This document shows positions 11,897-23,885 of a stretch of 64,000 bases of DNA, in pieces. Both the position numbers and the translations under genes were made by a program. Each line of letters starts with the position of its first letter. The first letter of the stretch is position 1. The stretch comes from Celoporthe dispersa. Taxonomy: Eukaryota > Ascomycota > Sordariomycetes > Diaporthales > Cryphonectriaceae. The notes beneath the pieces were generated by a model. It had not been told where the DNA came from and ran no database searches. It worked only from the letters and a program-made list of their open reading frames with translations. The stretch spans positions 1,226,001-1,290,000 of the forward strand of contig WAID01000007.1 in assembly GCA_016584495.1 (NCBI GenBank), in the 5' to 3' direction.

Positions 11897-12961
11897 ACCT
11901 GTGCCTGAAGATCAGCCGACAGCATCTTTATCCTGCAGTGGGCTCCCCCGATGTCATTCCGGACCCCATTCGGGATGGGCCTGGCAGCCCTTGGGGCGGC
12001 GGGCGGGCGAATCAGGACGTGACCCTGCACGGCGTCCAGATCACCATGGAACTGGCTGAACTGGCCGGTATTATGCATCAAGACACGAGCAGCCCAACAA
12101 ACCAGGCGGGGCTGTGCACCCACGAGCCGGCCCAGGCCCTGCCTCCTCGTGTCGTCAATTCTTGCCCCTTCCCCCCGGCGAGCTGGGAAGAAGATGCGCC
12201 CATCGCACAGAGTCGCACGGCAATTTCGAGGCTTGCGCAGGGGCACAATGCAGGTCAGCCGCCGAGGGGGGGCAGGCCAGGGCCTGCGTCCAGCCAGGCC
12301 GCCCTGCAGCCGAAAGAAGGCTAATGTATGGATGAGCCTGTGCCTGATCTACAGCACACACATACCCATTGGACCAGGCCAAACCAGGGGCGCCGCCGCT
12401 TTGGAAGAAGCCGTAGACTGCTGACAAGCCGGATCCTGAACCGGTCCAGGACCCGGAGCCTCGCCGGACCCGCCCCGGGAAGGAGACCGGCCTTCCGCCC
12501 CGAACCTCTCTCTCCTCGAGTGTGCTCAATGTGGCACATGAAAGAAAGATAGGAAGAATCATCGAGTCTTTGTCTGGGTTCGATATGCCAAGACAACCTA
12601 AGGCTTCTGGGGCTCTAGCCAAGAGGGTCGTCGACTGACTAGCTCGGCCCAGCTGAGAGCCGGCGCGCCACTGTGCTTCTAGAGCGAGGGACGGGGCTCC
12701 AGCTCTGCTTCACCTCCAAGCAAGGGAGCACAAGCCCTCTTTTTTTTTTTTTTTAAGGTGTTCGTTTCCCTCCAGCTTGCTGCTGCTTCCCCCTCCTGCT
12801 GGTGCTGGTGTTGTACATCTCGTCAATGACCTGGTCAGTCCTGCTCACTATGACGATCGGGCTTTCGTCCTGTCCTACGTTGTAGGCTCATCTATTTTTT
12901 TTTCTCCCTCCCCTCTCTTGCTACAAATTCCTCCTTCATCCCTCGGTACACCCGCCCCAAG

Positions 12962-14640
12962 ATGCCGTCCTCGCCTCGGCTCTTCAGGTACCTCCTGATC
13001 GCGGTCCTCTTCCTCCTCCTCGCGGGCCCTTCCCTCCGCAGCCGCTCACCCGGCGCCCGCGAGACTTACGGCGAGATCCTCCGCAGCTTCCAGGACGAGA
13101 AGAAGCTCTTCGTCGCCGACTTCCTGGAGGGTGGCGAGGTGGGCGGTGACCTGGACGGCTCCGAGCTGGCGAGCCTGTGCGCGAGTAGGCGGTGGTACCC
13201 TGAGGACAAGGCCGTGATTGTGTCGTGTGAGCCTGTGCCGGGCGGGCTGGGGTCGGTGAAGAACGGGGCGCTGAACTGTGTGCGCTTTGCCATCGAGATC
13301 GGAGGTGCGTCGAGGACAGACCTCTTGTCCCCCCGTGCCAGCATATGCTTATATACTAACCAGCTCATCCCCCACCACAGCCCAGCTCATCCTCCCCCGG
13401 ATAGCCCTGCGCTCCGTCTCGGACATCAGCAACCTCCACGGCGCCCAGCAGAACAAAGGCGCCGGGCTGGACTACATGTTCTCCGTGCCTCAGATCCGCT
13501 CCGCCCTCCAGGCCCACTGCCCGCAGCTCAAGGTCCACGACTCCCTGGACGCCCTCTACGACAGGCCCTCCCTCCTCAAGCCCCTGGACCTCGGCATCGC
13601 GCAGCTCACGAGGGAGTTCTTCAGCTACGAGGACGTCCCGACGACCATCCTGGCGCGGCCCCAGAACCTGTCGTCTCACTTTCAGGATTATCTCGACGCA
13701 AACCTGCCGCCCGAGAAGCGCCACTACCCCCTGCGCGTGCACCTGGTAGGTCCGCCTGCGGCTGTTCATCTCCCTCAAGAGTCAATACTGATAAGAAAAA
13801 CCCGTCACCGGCCACGCAGGCCAACACGTTCTTCGCCTGGCCCGCCCACGAGACGGGCACCTCCAGCCTGAGGTCAGACTTCGGAAAACTCCTCCGCACC
13901 CGCGACGACATCAGGGCCCTCGCCGCCTCCGCCCTGTACAACCTCGCCAAGGTGTACTCCCTCCCCCTCCCCCTCGCCGCGGGGGGGACAAGAAGGGCGG
14001 CGCCGGCGCCCAGACCGCAGACAGCCTCGTGGGCATCCACCTGCGCACCGAGAAGGACGCCCGCGACACGTGGTCCTTCTTTCCAGGCTACGAGGACCAG
14101 ACGGCCTACTTCTTCTCCCACCTCGACAGCCTCCCGTCCCCGACCCCGCCCCCCGGCGCGCCGCCCGGCAAGAAAGGCCGGAGGTTGGCATACCTGGCCA
14201 CAGGGCTGACCGCCGCCGACAGCGACGTGGTGCGCTTCCGCGCGAGGGCCGCGGAGCTCGACACCACCGTCCTGCTGAAGCGCGACCTCCTCGACGAGGC
14301 CGAGGTAGCCGCCCTGAACAGGCTCACGTGGGACCAGCGCGCCCTCGTCGACTACGAGATCCTGCTGCGCGCGGGCACCGTGCTGGGCATCGTGGAGAGC
14401 AGCTTCGCCTGGGACGTGGCGCTGCGCAGGGCCATGGCCTACGCGGGGCCTAGCCAGAAGGACATTAGCACGTCGTTTACGGCGAGGCCCGGCGCAGAGG
14501 GCCGGCCGTCATCTCCGCAGGAAGGGGGCCAGGGGGAGGAGGAAGAGGCGGCGCCGATGGCGATGTGGTTGGACAGGTGGTCGACGCTGTTTGGCAAGGT
14601 AGACAGGGCGGTGTCATTTTATTTGGGAACTTGGCCCTGA
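12962..14640 (+). CDS. Putative O-fucosyltransferase-like type II membrane protein
   Basis: The N-terminus (RYLLIAVLFLLLAGPSLRSRS) is a signal anchor, so a Golgi/ER lumenal enzyme is likely. Exons are 12962-13304, 13381-13745 and from 13820. The sequence CVRFAIEIGAQLILPRIALRS near the first junction and GIHLRTEKDA (near 14029-14058) resemble GDP-fucose O-fucosyltransferase-type GT-B enzymes, in which an HxR-like motif contacts the nucleotide sugar; this is family inference. Between about 13950 and 14014 the frame changes. Either a 62-nt intron (13952-14013, GTGTAC..CAG) is removed, or a G7 run (13981-13987) lacks one G. The C-terminal part (VGIHLR ... SFAWDVALRRAMAY ... YLGTWP) is clean. It ends convergently with NUP159. 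No symbol can be given. Confidence 0.65.
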
Positions 14641-15066
14641 AGAAGAAATGAATGGGCCATGTGCGTGTGGAGTTTTCAGATAATGTATAGGACCGGATGG
14701 GATCTCTGGGACGGCAGGGGGCGTTAGGGGATGGTGTTTTTTGGCTACAAGTGCATGGAGATGCATTTCCTCTTGTTAAGACTTCACCTTTCTATGGCAT
14801 AGATATCGTGGTAATTATTACATGCACATGCATGAGCTAGGAGTTATCTAAGTGTGTACAAAGGTGAGAAAGACAAGGTGGAAACATGTGCAAATTGGGT
14901 GCATTCGTATTCATCAACCAGGACTTGCCTCTTAAACCCCGTAACATTCCTGGCATGTATTCTCTCAAGAGTCAAGATCTTTGATTTCTTCCTAACAGGT
15001 GCCTCGTCCTTACACATTCTCTCGCCCGCCCATCAGAACACCGTTGAGCACACACAGCCAGCCGCC
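14641..15066. other. Convergent intergenic region
   Basis: This is the 3' flank shared by the O-fucosyltransferase-like gene (+) and NUP159 (-). It is AT-rich near 14750-14870. No gene is seen. Confidence 0.7.
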
Positions 15067-18000
15067 TCATATGTCGTTCATCTTGGACATCTTTGGTCCG
15101 TTCTCAACCAGCTTGACCCGCAGTCTATCAAGCACAGCCTGACGTCTCTGCATCTTATCTCGGATCACTGTTTTCTCGTCTGCTGTGAACCCGCTCATCT
15201 TTTTCCGCGGCGACGGTCCGCCCCGGCCGCCGGTGCTGCCATTGAGCGAACGAAGCGGTGATGGTGAGTGCGTGTTGCCACTGGCCGCAGTAAGACGTCG
15301 GTTGGGTGGCGGGGTCTTGAAGACGTCGGGCGTGCCTTCGCGGCTCAGGGGCCCCAGGCTACCGCTCATGCGGAGCTTACGCATCTGGGACTCGAGGATA
15401 TCAATCTCCCCGCTCCGCTTTTCGAAGGCCGAGGTCATCTTCGCGATGGTGCGCATGATGGCGTCGACAGTGGGCACAGCATTGGGCTTCCCGGCGAGGG
15501 TGGCCAGCCTCGTCTTGAGCATTGTAAGGGCACTCTCGGCGTCGGCCATCATCTTGGTCACGCGGGCGTACGACTGGCGAAGCTCATTCTGCTGCGCAGC
15601 CTGCTCGGCATTGAGGGGCATGATGCGAGCCGTCGCAGCCTGATCAGGGTCAAGGATATTATCGAGGACGCGCTTGAGGTCTTGCTTCCTGGCACGGAGC
15701 TTCTGTGTCTCCCGCTCCAGGTCCTGGCACGTATCCCAGGTGTCTTGGTAGTTCTGGACACGACCGTCTTCGAGGTCTCGCGCCAGCTCGTCATCCAAAA
15801 TGTGGCTGAGATCTTCCGCCTCGCAGAGAACCCAGTCGTCTAGGTTCTCAAGATCGTCCTGGGTCTTCTTCTCCTGGTCAGGGCTCTTCCTTTGGTGCCC
15901 TTGAATAAAGCCGGCCAGCGCCCGAGCATTCAGGCCCAGCGTCACAAGCATGCCGTTCATGTCGCGGTATAGAGCCTCCACTTGAGCGGCAATTGTCGAG
16001 GCATGAGCGTCTGCGGTAACACTGATGAATGCATTGAATTCGCCGATGTCCAGCGTGGCATCGACCGGGCTTGCGAGAAGTGCCTGGACCCTCTCGTACT
16101 CGTCGTCTTCCAGGCTATGCTGCTCTTGTTCAGCCTGCTTCTTCTGCGCCTCCTTCTGCAGGGCGACATTGGGATCCACCCGAGGCGGCACGCGGCTGGA
16201 TATGCTCTTGCTGAAACCAGAGCTCTGGGTTCGGGGTCCAACGCCCGGAGCACTAACCGAGCGAGATCCCTCGCCGGGGAACATCCTTGGCGGTAGAGCA
16301 TGGCGGATCGGACTTGGCGAGCGTGGACTGGTGGGACCTGGCTTGGGGAATACGGGAGCACTTGAGCCGAACATGGATGGCCGCGGGGGTAGCGCAACAT
16401 CTGGTCGCGAGACGAGGGAGAAGGAGCTCCCAGCCATCCCTCCAAAGGAGCTCTGAGGGGTGATGCCGGGGGTCTGGCCTGCAACGGTCGAGCTCGGGCT
16501 GATGTCCTTGGCAACATCGACACCGCTTCCTTCGCTGCCGCCATCTTCAGCTTCCTCTTCACCAGATCCATCCTCGTCCTCATCTTGGTCGTCGTCACCA
16601 TATTCCTCGGATAGGTCGCTTTCGGGACTCTCAGGAATGCTGGGGGCCGCCGAAGGCTCCACTGAGGACAACTTCTGGTCGGGTCTGGGTCTGGTGACGA
16701 AATCTGGCGGCAAGGGCGCTTCCTCGGGTGCTGCTGACTCCTCTTTGGGCAGAGGAGGCGGCATGGCTCGGCATCAGACTTCGACTTGCTCTTCGGGGCA
16801 AGGAAGTCAGGTGGTAGAGGAGCGTCGTCGACAGACTCGCTGGGTTTCTTGAGGTCTTCTGTTGTTTTAGTTGAGGCTATGGAAGACGAGGAGCTTTCGC
16901 CAAATGGGTAAGCGGCCTTACTCGTTGCATCCGGTGGCAGTGGGGGTTCAGACGTATCGTCCGCAGCCCCTGGCGTGCTCGTGACTTGGGTTGGGGCGAA
17001 TGGGTTAGGCTTGGGGGTGCCAAACGTGCTACCGAACGAGCTGGGGCTTGGCTTGGGCTGATTCGCACTGGGCTGAGCGAATGGGTTGGGTTTGGACACG
17101 CTGGGTTGTGGAGGTGCAGACCCGAACAAACTACTAGTCGATGCAGGCCCGCCGAAAGGATTTGGCTTGGGGTTCGCGTTATCGGTCGAAGAGAAGAACT
17201 TGGACGGAGCAGGCGTAGAGGTTGGGGTCGTGGATTCCTGAGGTGTGCCGAAGAGAGACCTCGGTTTTTCCTGCTCGACTGGAGTCGCTCCCGACATGGC
17301 GTCGTCCTTCGACTCTGAGGGGGGGGCCGATTTGGGAGCAGAGTCATCCAGTGACAAGCCAAATCCTCCAAGACTAAAGCCGCCCTTGCCACTTGGTTTC
17401 TCATTGTCGTTGGCAGTGGCAGGGTCTGCCTTGAATGTCGTTCCGAGGACGAATGGAGAGGCGCCGAAGCTAGATCCATCTTTGGATGCTGGGCTCGGAG
17501 CTGGAAATGCTGTGCCTTTGTCCATGGACGTGTCTTGCGATCCGAATGCGCCAGAGCCAAACGGCTTGCTGGTACCAAAGGAAGTCTGGCTCCCTCCGCC
17601 AAATGTACTCTGACCTGTGCTCGTCGCACCGAAGGGACTGGATGATGAGGATGTCTGCGTGAAAATGCTCTGGCCACTGTTGTTGCCTCCGAGACTCGCG
17701 AAACCGCTCTGTCCTGCAAGTCCTGCAAAACCACTACCCGTCGCAGACCCACTGGAGGCTGCACCGCCGCCAAACACTTTTCCGCCTGTGGAACCTCCGA
17801 CAGCAGGGCCTGTGGAACTCGAGAAACCATGAGAGCCAAAAGCCGGGGATGCATTCGTAGCCCCCGTGGTCCAGGGTGAAGACCTCGATCCGAGCCCACC
17901 GCTTTGGCCAAATGCTGGCGCTGCAGGCTTGCCTCCAAGACTGGGTGTTCCGAAAGATGGTGCGCCAAAGGCAGGTCCTGACGTTGTCGCAGAACCTGTT

Positions 18001-19557
18001 CCGAAGGCGTTTGAGGGAGCTGAAGAGGGCGTCAAGGCTGAGGTAGTACTCCCAAAAGCGGATGAGCCTCCGAAGGCAGAGCTCGTGGATTGTGAAGCAA
18101 AGGGGGCCTTAGAAGTAGCGGCCGCGGCGGTTTGTGAAGTAGGCTCGCTCTGGAACGCGGCCATGCCTGGATATGTGATGTTTTCTTTCACAGCATCATA
18201 ATACACCATCCACCAACCGGCGAGGACTCCGTCCTTGTTCAGTGCACATACGGCAGGTAGGGGGCCCGGCGAGTATTCGATCTCCTCATCGGTCGGTACA
18301 GGCTTGTAAACCTTGTCCCTACTAGACAGGTCCAACGCGAATCCAATGGGGTAGGTGTCAGTTAATTCCTCGTCCGTGGGTAAAGTCGCTCTCCTGGAGT
18401 CATCAGTGAACTCGGTGGTGATGAGAACGTTGGTGATCGAATCTGCAGGCTGGTCGGTGGCCAACGGAGCTTTAGATTTCGTTACCAGCCCCAAGTCTCC
18501 TGTCGCTGAAGAGGCAACAATCAAAAGCTCATTAATAGCAGGCGGGTGATCTCGAATGCGCAGGATCGTAGGATGCGGCGCTGCGTCTTCGAAAGAGGGA
18601 ACGGGGTTCATCAGCTTCCGGTATTCGAAGGACGGTGTCTGACCTGCAGGCGCGTGCCGCGTGATAGCTAGAAACTCGGAATTTGGCGGCGACCCAGTGT
18701 TCTCGTTCAAGACGGCCATGAAAAGATGGTTCTCCAGCCAAGTGATGGATGCTACATGATAGCCATCTAGGAACGCTGGCTTGGGTATCTGTGCCTTTTC
18801 AACGCCGTCTGGGGTCATCTGAACGATATCACCACTGGCTAGACCGGCAACCAGCTGCTTGCCTTTGGTGCTCCAGCCGACTGACGTGACTCCGCCTCGA
18901 ATGACGGGACCATTTGATCCAACGACAAGTGACTTTTGCTTGAAGTTGGCCATCAAGAGGTTGCCATTGTTTGTCACGACGGCGCAGAACTCTGCCAACT
19001 CGGGCATAGGATTGGGCACCAAAGTCCTGACAGTCTCGCCGCTGGTACTGATCTCGAAGGCCGCCTGCCCGCTGCCCTGGCACAGCGCCTGCGTCTCATA
19101 GACAGCCAGACCGCCGCCCTGCTCGGCAGACATGATCAAGTATTGCTCGTCAGGTGTGAAGGCCAGGTGCGATATCCGTATGGACATCGGTATCTTGGTC
19201 TGGGCGTTGAAGGGCCTGACTTCGGTGGCCCCATTCTTGTCGCCGCTGAATGCCTTCCGCACCGAGTCCGTCGGGGCGATGTAGATGCCATCTGGACCAG
19301 CTGCAGCGACTATGCCTTTGCGCGATGCGATAGCGAGTAGCGAGGCTGTCGGCGCAGGCGGTGGGGACCACTTAGGGGTCAGTTGAATCTTCGCATCTCC
19401 AGCGAAGGGTGCGAATCCGAGGCTCTGTAGGAAAAGGAGCGCGCAGTTAGTGATTGGTGTACTTCGAACCAAGGGTATTCTCGGACTCTACCTCAGTCTG
19501 TATTGTGTTACTTTCGGTGACCTCGAGGTTTTGGCCACCTCCCTGCTGGCCGTCCAT
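15067..19557 (-). CDS. NUP159: Nucleoporin NUP159/NUP214 homologue, with one frame break
   Basis: A cytoplasmic-face FG nucleoporin of the nuclear pore that docks the Dbp5 mRNA-export helicase. A short first exon (19557-19492, 22 codons, MDGQQGGGQNLEVTE) is joined over a 67-nt intron (19425-19491) to a very long exon. Order along the protein: an N-terminal beta-propeller (ALGF-type start, VAAAGPDGIYIA, ISHLAFTPDEQYLI, SVGWSTKGKQLVAG) over roughly residues 20-420; a long FG/SAFG/PNPFG repeat region; an acidic patch; then a C-terminal coiled coil (LQKEAQKKQAEQEQ onward) ending MSKMNDI. The frame shifts once near 16762-16775: DAEP is reached in one frame and PPPLPKEES continues in the next. No intron consistent with both frames was found, and the total is one base short. 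Predicted length about 1474 aa. Confidence 0.9.
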
Positions 19558-20193
19558 GTTTTCGCGCCTCGCTTGCCGTCTGGACTCAGACTGGCGCTCC
19601 GTGGCCAGTGCAAACGGTTCGCGCTTTAGGTTCTGATCATCGACAGATCAGATCGTTGCGCGCGTGGAGGAACTCTTCTCGGCTGCGTCGGGTCGATCTG
19701 AGAGAAAATTATGTGAAGGGAGTCAGAGTTCCTCTCGTCCCGCGGTCAATATGAGGTACGCGCGGATCTCGCTTGGAGGAAGAATGGAGGGAGCGTGTGT
19801 TGTCGAGGTTAAAAGAAATGTGAATACTGCCAATGTACTGGAAAGATCGCGCTTCAGTTGCAGTTGAACGTGCCTGCCAGCCAAAAAGACCCCTGCACGC
19901 TAGGAGCTTGGACCAGGCGCAGGGATCATGGATCAGCTCTCAGACCTCTGCTGGAAGGCAGACACGGCAGGCCTGCAGCCTCGTCATCCCAGCTTGCCTG
20001 TTGAGCTCTCTCGTATGCTGGCAACGGACCTCACCTCTCGACAAGCAGCCAAACGCCCCCAAGCCCGCCACCTTTCTCAACTACCATCAACCCTCCACCT
20101 CGAATTCCCTCAGGCTCTTCCGACATTGAGTGACTAAATCATTCCTCGGCTGAAAGGGAATTCTCACGCTCCGACAATACAACTGTCACCACG
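19558..20193. promoter_or_regulatory. Divergent promoter region NUP159 / PUP1
   Basis: 636 bp lie between two start codons facing away from each other, so this DNA must contain both promoters. No TATA box or known operator is recognised with confidence. Confidence 0.6.
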
Positions 20194-21186
20194 ATGCCTG
20201 GTTTCGACTTCTCGAACTACAACCGAAACGCAGCGCTGCACGCGCGAGGCGTCCCACTTCCTAAAGCCACCAGCACAGGAACCACCATCGTGGGATGCAT
20301 ATTCGATGGCGGCGTGGTGGTCAGTACAACAACTCCAAACCCCCCCCCCTTGCCCTTCTTCCTTCCCATACCCCTCCACATCGCGTCTCTGGTGCCTCGC
20401 TCGGTCACAGATGCACTTTACCACGAATCGACGGGCTCTCGACCCCCAGGAGACATGACACAGCCCTAGCTAACCCACACTTCCCTCACCATATAGATCG
20501 CGGCTGATACGCGAGCCACCTCGGGCCCCATCGTTGCCGACAAGAACTGCGAGAAGCTGCACTACATCGCACCCCAGATCTGGTGCGCAGGCGCCGGTAC
20601 CGCGGCCGACACCGAGTTCACGACCGCTCTCATCTCGTCCAACCTGGAGCTACACTCCCTATCGACCGGCCGCAAGCCCCGCGTGGTAACGTGCATGACC
20701 CTCCTGAAACAGCATCTGTTCCGATACCAGGGCCACATCGGCGCATACCTCGTGGTGGCGGGCGTCGACCCTACCGGCACGCACCTGTTTACGGTCCACG
20801 CACACGGCAGCACGGACAAGCTGCCGTACGTGACGATGGGCTCCGGCTCGCTCGCGGCCATGAGCGTGTTCGAGTCGAGCTGGAAGGCGGACCTCAACAA
20901 GGAGGAGGCGATGGAGCTGTGCAGCCAGGCCATCCAGGCAGGTATCTTTAACGACCTGGGCTCGGGAAGCAACGTGGATGTGGCTGTCATCACAGCAGAC
21001 AAGACGACGCTCCACAGGGGCTACGTCAGGCCCAACGAGAGGAGCCAGAAGCTCAAGAGCTACAAGTTCCCCAAGGGCACGACGGCGGTGCTGAACGAGA
21101 AGGTCATCAAGAAAGATGAGATCATGAAGTTTGTGAGCGTGCACGAGCTGCCGGCGGAGGGCGAGAAGATGGACGTCGATACATAG
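20194..21186 (+). CDS. PUP1: 20S proteasome subunit beta-2 (PUP1/PSMB7 type)
   Basis: A catalytic beta subunit of the 20S proteasome (trypsin-like site). It is 271 aa long in two exons: 20194-20319 and 20497-21186, with a 177-nt intron whose donor is GTCAGT. The propeptide ends in TSTG and the mature chain starts TTIVG, making Thr30 the N-terminal nucleophile. Further landmarks are GGVVIAADTRAT (Asp and Arg of the active site), GTAADTE, GSGSLAAMSVFE and the C-terminal extension typical of beta-2. A KMDVDT tail ends the protein. The frame is intact, unlike several neighbours. It shares its upstream region with NUP159. Confidence 0.97.
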
Positions 21187-21590
21187 GCAGCGCAACGGGA
21201 GGCGCTGACACGACGGCTACGGTGGGACGATGTGATCACGAACAGGTCAAGTGGGACGCATCAATGGAAGAATTCCTTCCCACGGCCCCTTGTAAAACAA
21301 CGTTTTGACAATGAAATAGAGCCTTGCGATTTGACAAACATTCCATCTATATACAGTATCCCCCGGGCTGGCTTTCGCCTCCAGTAAAGTGATGTAAATA
21401 AACATGGTGAAACCGAGTTCCTCAGGGCCCTGCTCATGTTCGTCTGGGACCACCCGCTGTCTAGGGGTCCGTGCCACTTTACCCATGCGTGCTCTTTTAA
21501 TGCTCACAACACAGTTTGGTTTTAGATATTCGCCGATACCAGCGATTCGTATTCTCGAAGCGGTGAGAGATGATCAACCAAGCCCTCGTA
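21187..21590. other. Convergent intergenic region
   Basis: This is the 3' flank between PUP1 (+) and the HET-domain gene (-). It marks the change from GC-rich housekeeping DNA to the accessory block. No gene is seen. Confidence 0.6.
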
Positions 21591-23885
21591 CTATAGCAAG
21601 GTGATGGATGACCAGCAGGTCTCATCTTGTACAATCCTGCTCGCTTCACCGTGTATATCCATCCAGCCCACTCGCACTTTTCGTTCCTCAAGCCGCTCAT
21701 TTTTGAACGTTCGTATGGCCAAGCCTCTCAGCCGCCACCAATTGCTTTGGCTTCCGGGCGACTGGACTTCTACGTCTCCAGCGACCCGCGGGGCACGATA
21801 GCCGCCCAGGAACACAACGGCCAGCTCCCACTCTCGCCACTCCCCCCCTCCTCGCGCTATCGTCATCATCCAGGTACAAATCAATCGGCCCCGTCGTGAC
21901 TCCAGGGTGTGACATGTAGACTCTCAAGGGAGGCGTCAGGCCCAGCTGCACCCTGTCCCGCCCGTACTGCGTCAGCTCCACATCTTCCTCAGGCCGCAAC
22001 TTTGCGACAGGCGCCCGGAGACGCAGCCACGCTTCAGTCAGCGCGCCGTACGGGTTGGCCGGGTTCCGCAGTGAGACGTGCCAGTCCTCGACGCGGGCTA
22101 TACTCTCCCAGTCTGCCTCGACACTTGTCGTGGGGACGCCGTCGAAGCTGGCCCAGCTCCAGCTGGGACCCACGTACGCGCCGCCTCCGCCGTCCTGGTC
22201 GGAGCACGGCCGCCTTCCGCCGTCCAGGCCGGTCCACGTGAGACCCTCGATGAGTGCGTGGCTCCATAGGCCCGCGATGTAGGTAGACCCCAGCATCTGC
22301 TCAAACAGCTGGGCGAGTCCGCTCATCGCCGGCAGTTTGTCCGTGCGCTTGGTGAGCTTGCGTCGGCCGTAGGCCCAGAGCAGGTCGTTCCACCTCTTCA
22401 GCAGGGCTTTCCCTCGCTGCTGTTCCGATGATGGCGACATGGAACTTGCTGGCTGTTGAGGAAACGCTATCCTCAGGTCGCAGTACCGCTCGCCCTCGCA
22501 GCACCCATCCTCACCGACGGTACCAGCGCTGCACTCAAAGTACATCTGTCTGCTGCTGAAGTGCAAGGTGCGGTTGGCCAAGACGCGTTCCTGTAGACAC
22601 CAGCCTCGCTTCCCGAGAGGCTCATCAGCGAAAGACCGGCCGCGATCCTCGGACCACTCTGGCACCTCGAGGCTGGGGTACAACAGCGTGGCGTAGACCA
22701 CGGCCTCTGGAGTGTCTCTATACCTAGGCAGCGTCACTCTCGAGCAGGGGCGCCCTGGCCGGTCGTGAAAACAACCCTCTGAGCTGTCTCTTGCGTGGCT
22801 CGCCGCGATCACCAGGTGCGCGTTGGAGTAGACGCTCGCCATGCGAGAAGACTCGAGCGCCCAGTCGTTGTGGTCATTCTGGCAGATACAGAGGCTGTCG
22901 ATCCAGAGATAAGGGATCTCATGCCGGCGGCAGACGGTCACGGCATCTGCAAACGTCTTGGGGAGGTCGGAGAGACGGATGCCGTTGCGGCGAGTCTGGA
23001 GTGTCTCGCGTGTTGTAGTAAAGGACGCCGAAGAGCCCCACTATAGAGAACCCATCGTCAAACATGCAAAGGCCAAGGCGGGAGGACATTGAGAGACCGG
23101 ACAGTAGGGTCAAAAGACTCACACAGTGTGACAGGCAGGCATACTTCCCTGACACGCCCTCCTCGCACTCTACGAGTCTGATATCAACTGCGCCCCTGAC
23201 ATCAAGTACTCGAGATGGTAGCGACTGATCCCTGGGCCTGCAGGCGTCGTGATGTTCGACACAGTCTCTCAACCACCTGGACGTGACCTCAAAGCTGCCG
23301 CGAGACCCAGAATCCACCTCTAGGGGCCGTTGAGGTATGTCACCTGCCAGGGGGCTGGCTGACGGCCTCAAGAGAGTCAGCAGGGAGGCTCGCGCATCAG
23401 GCCACGAGCGACAGACAGACTGACGTACCGGCCTCGACGCTTATCCCAACCCCGGTGAGCAGATGCGCCCTCTGCTTGATATTCGGATCCCGGGCCAAGA
23501 CGACGAACCCGTCGGCTCCGCCAACACGCCTCGTAAGCCAGAGTCTCTGGCCCACCGGTGTCGTTTCACAGAGGCGCGCTCGCGCCGGTACCACTGCCAT
23601 AATTCACTTGCTTCCGCCAGGCGGTAGTTCGCGATCCATTCCTGCACGCCCGCGTGGACAACAGCGCAGAGGCTACACGATGCAGCCGATCTCGACAGGG
23701 TCTTGATATCAGCATGGTATGGAAACCCCAGAGGGGCGTCATCGCGCGCTGCCGGGCCTGAAGAAGAAAAACGGACTGAACGAGGGGAGTTCCTTGTTAT
23801 TAGCCAGGCGGATCGTGTGGATCTCAGGTGCGGCGGGCAGAGATTCAAAAGGTATGCCCTGGCAGATTGTACAGAGTGCCGCCAT
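21591..23885 (-). pseudogene. HET-domain (heterokaryon incompatibility) protein gene with several frame breaks
   Basis: HET-domain proteins mediate non-self recognition and regulated cell death in filamentous fungi. The start at 23885 (ALCTICQGIPFESLP) matches the usual cysteine-bearing N-terminus. Later landmarks are SRSAASCSLCAVV, PVGQRLWLTRRV, FEVTSRWLRDCVEHH, GKYACLSHC, then the HET core LSDLPKTFADAV and IPYLWIDSLCICQND, followed by KRGWCLQERVLANRTLHF and SWSWASFDG. Two introns fit: 23344-23428 and 23041-23122. Frame changes are needed near 23745-23830, near 23560-23600 and at a C7 run (21842-21848) before a C-terminal ELAVVFLGGY segment that continues to about 21591. Three breaks in one gene suggest either assembly errors or a decaying allele. 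No partner domain (NACHT, ankyrin, WD) is seen. Confidence 0.8.

Larger units (their letters stand above)
7456..12961. other. Long non-coding region (5.5 kb) between divergent genes
   Basis: No ORF here looks like a real protein. The region holds several simple repeats: CT near 8880-8901, T-rich 8950-9050, GA near 10974-10998 and 11237-11260, a T-run near 12740-12754. It also holds a cluster of inverted repeats at 11645-11896. It separates the 639-residue gene (-) from the O-fucosyltransferase-like gene (+), so it must contain both promoters. Its length suggests a long 5' leader, a non-coding transcript or an unrecognised gene. GC-rich open frames on both strands around 11.5-12.6 kb are not convincing. 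Confidence 0.6.

Noticed and set aside
11755..12622. Overlapping minus-strand open frames of 155-163 codons
   Set aside because: GC-rich DNA is open in several frames here; none has recognisable motifs, and the inverted repeats cut through them.
15067..16764. A separate gene encoding a coiled-coil protein downstream of the FG repeats
   Set aside because: Its start continues the NUP159 chain exactly at the frame break, and the coiled coil is the expected C-terminus of that nucleoporin.
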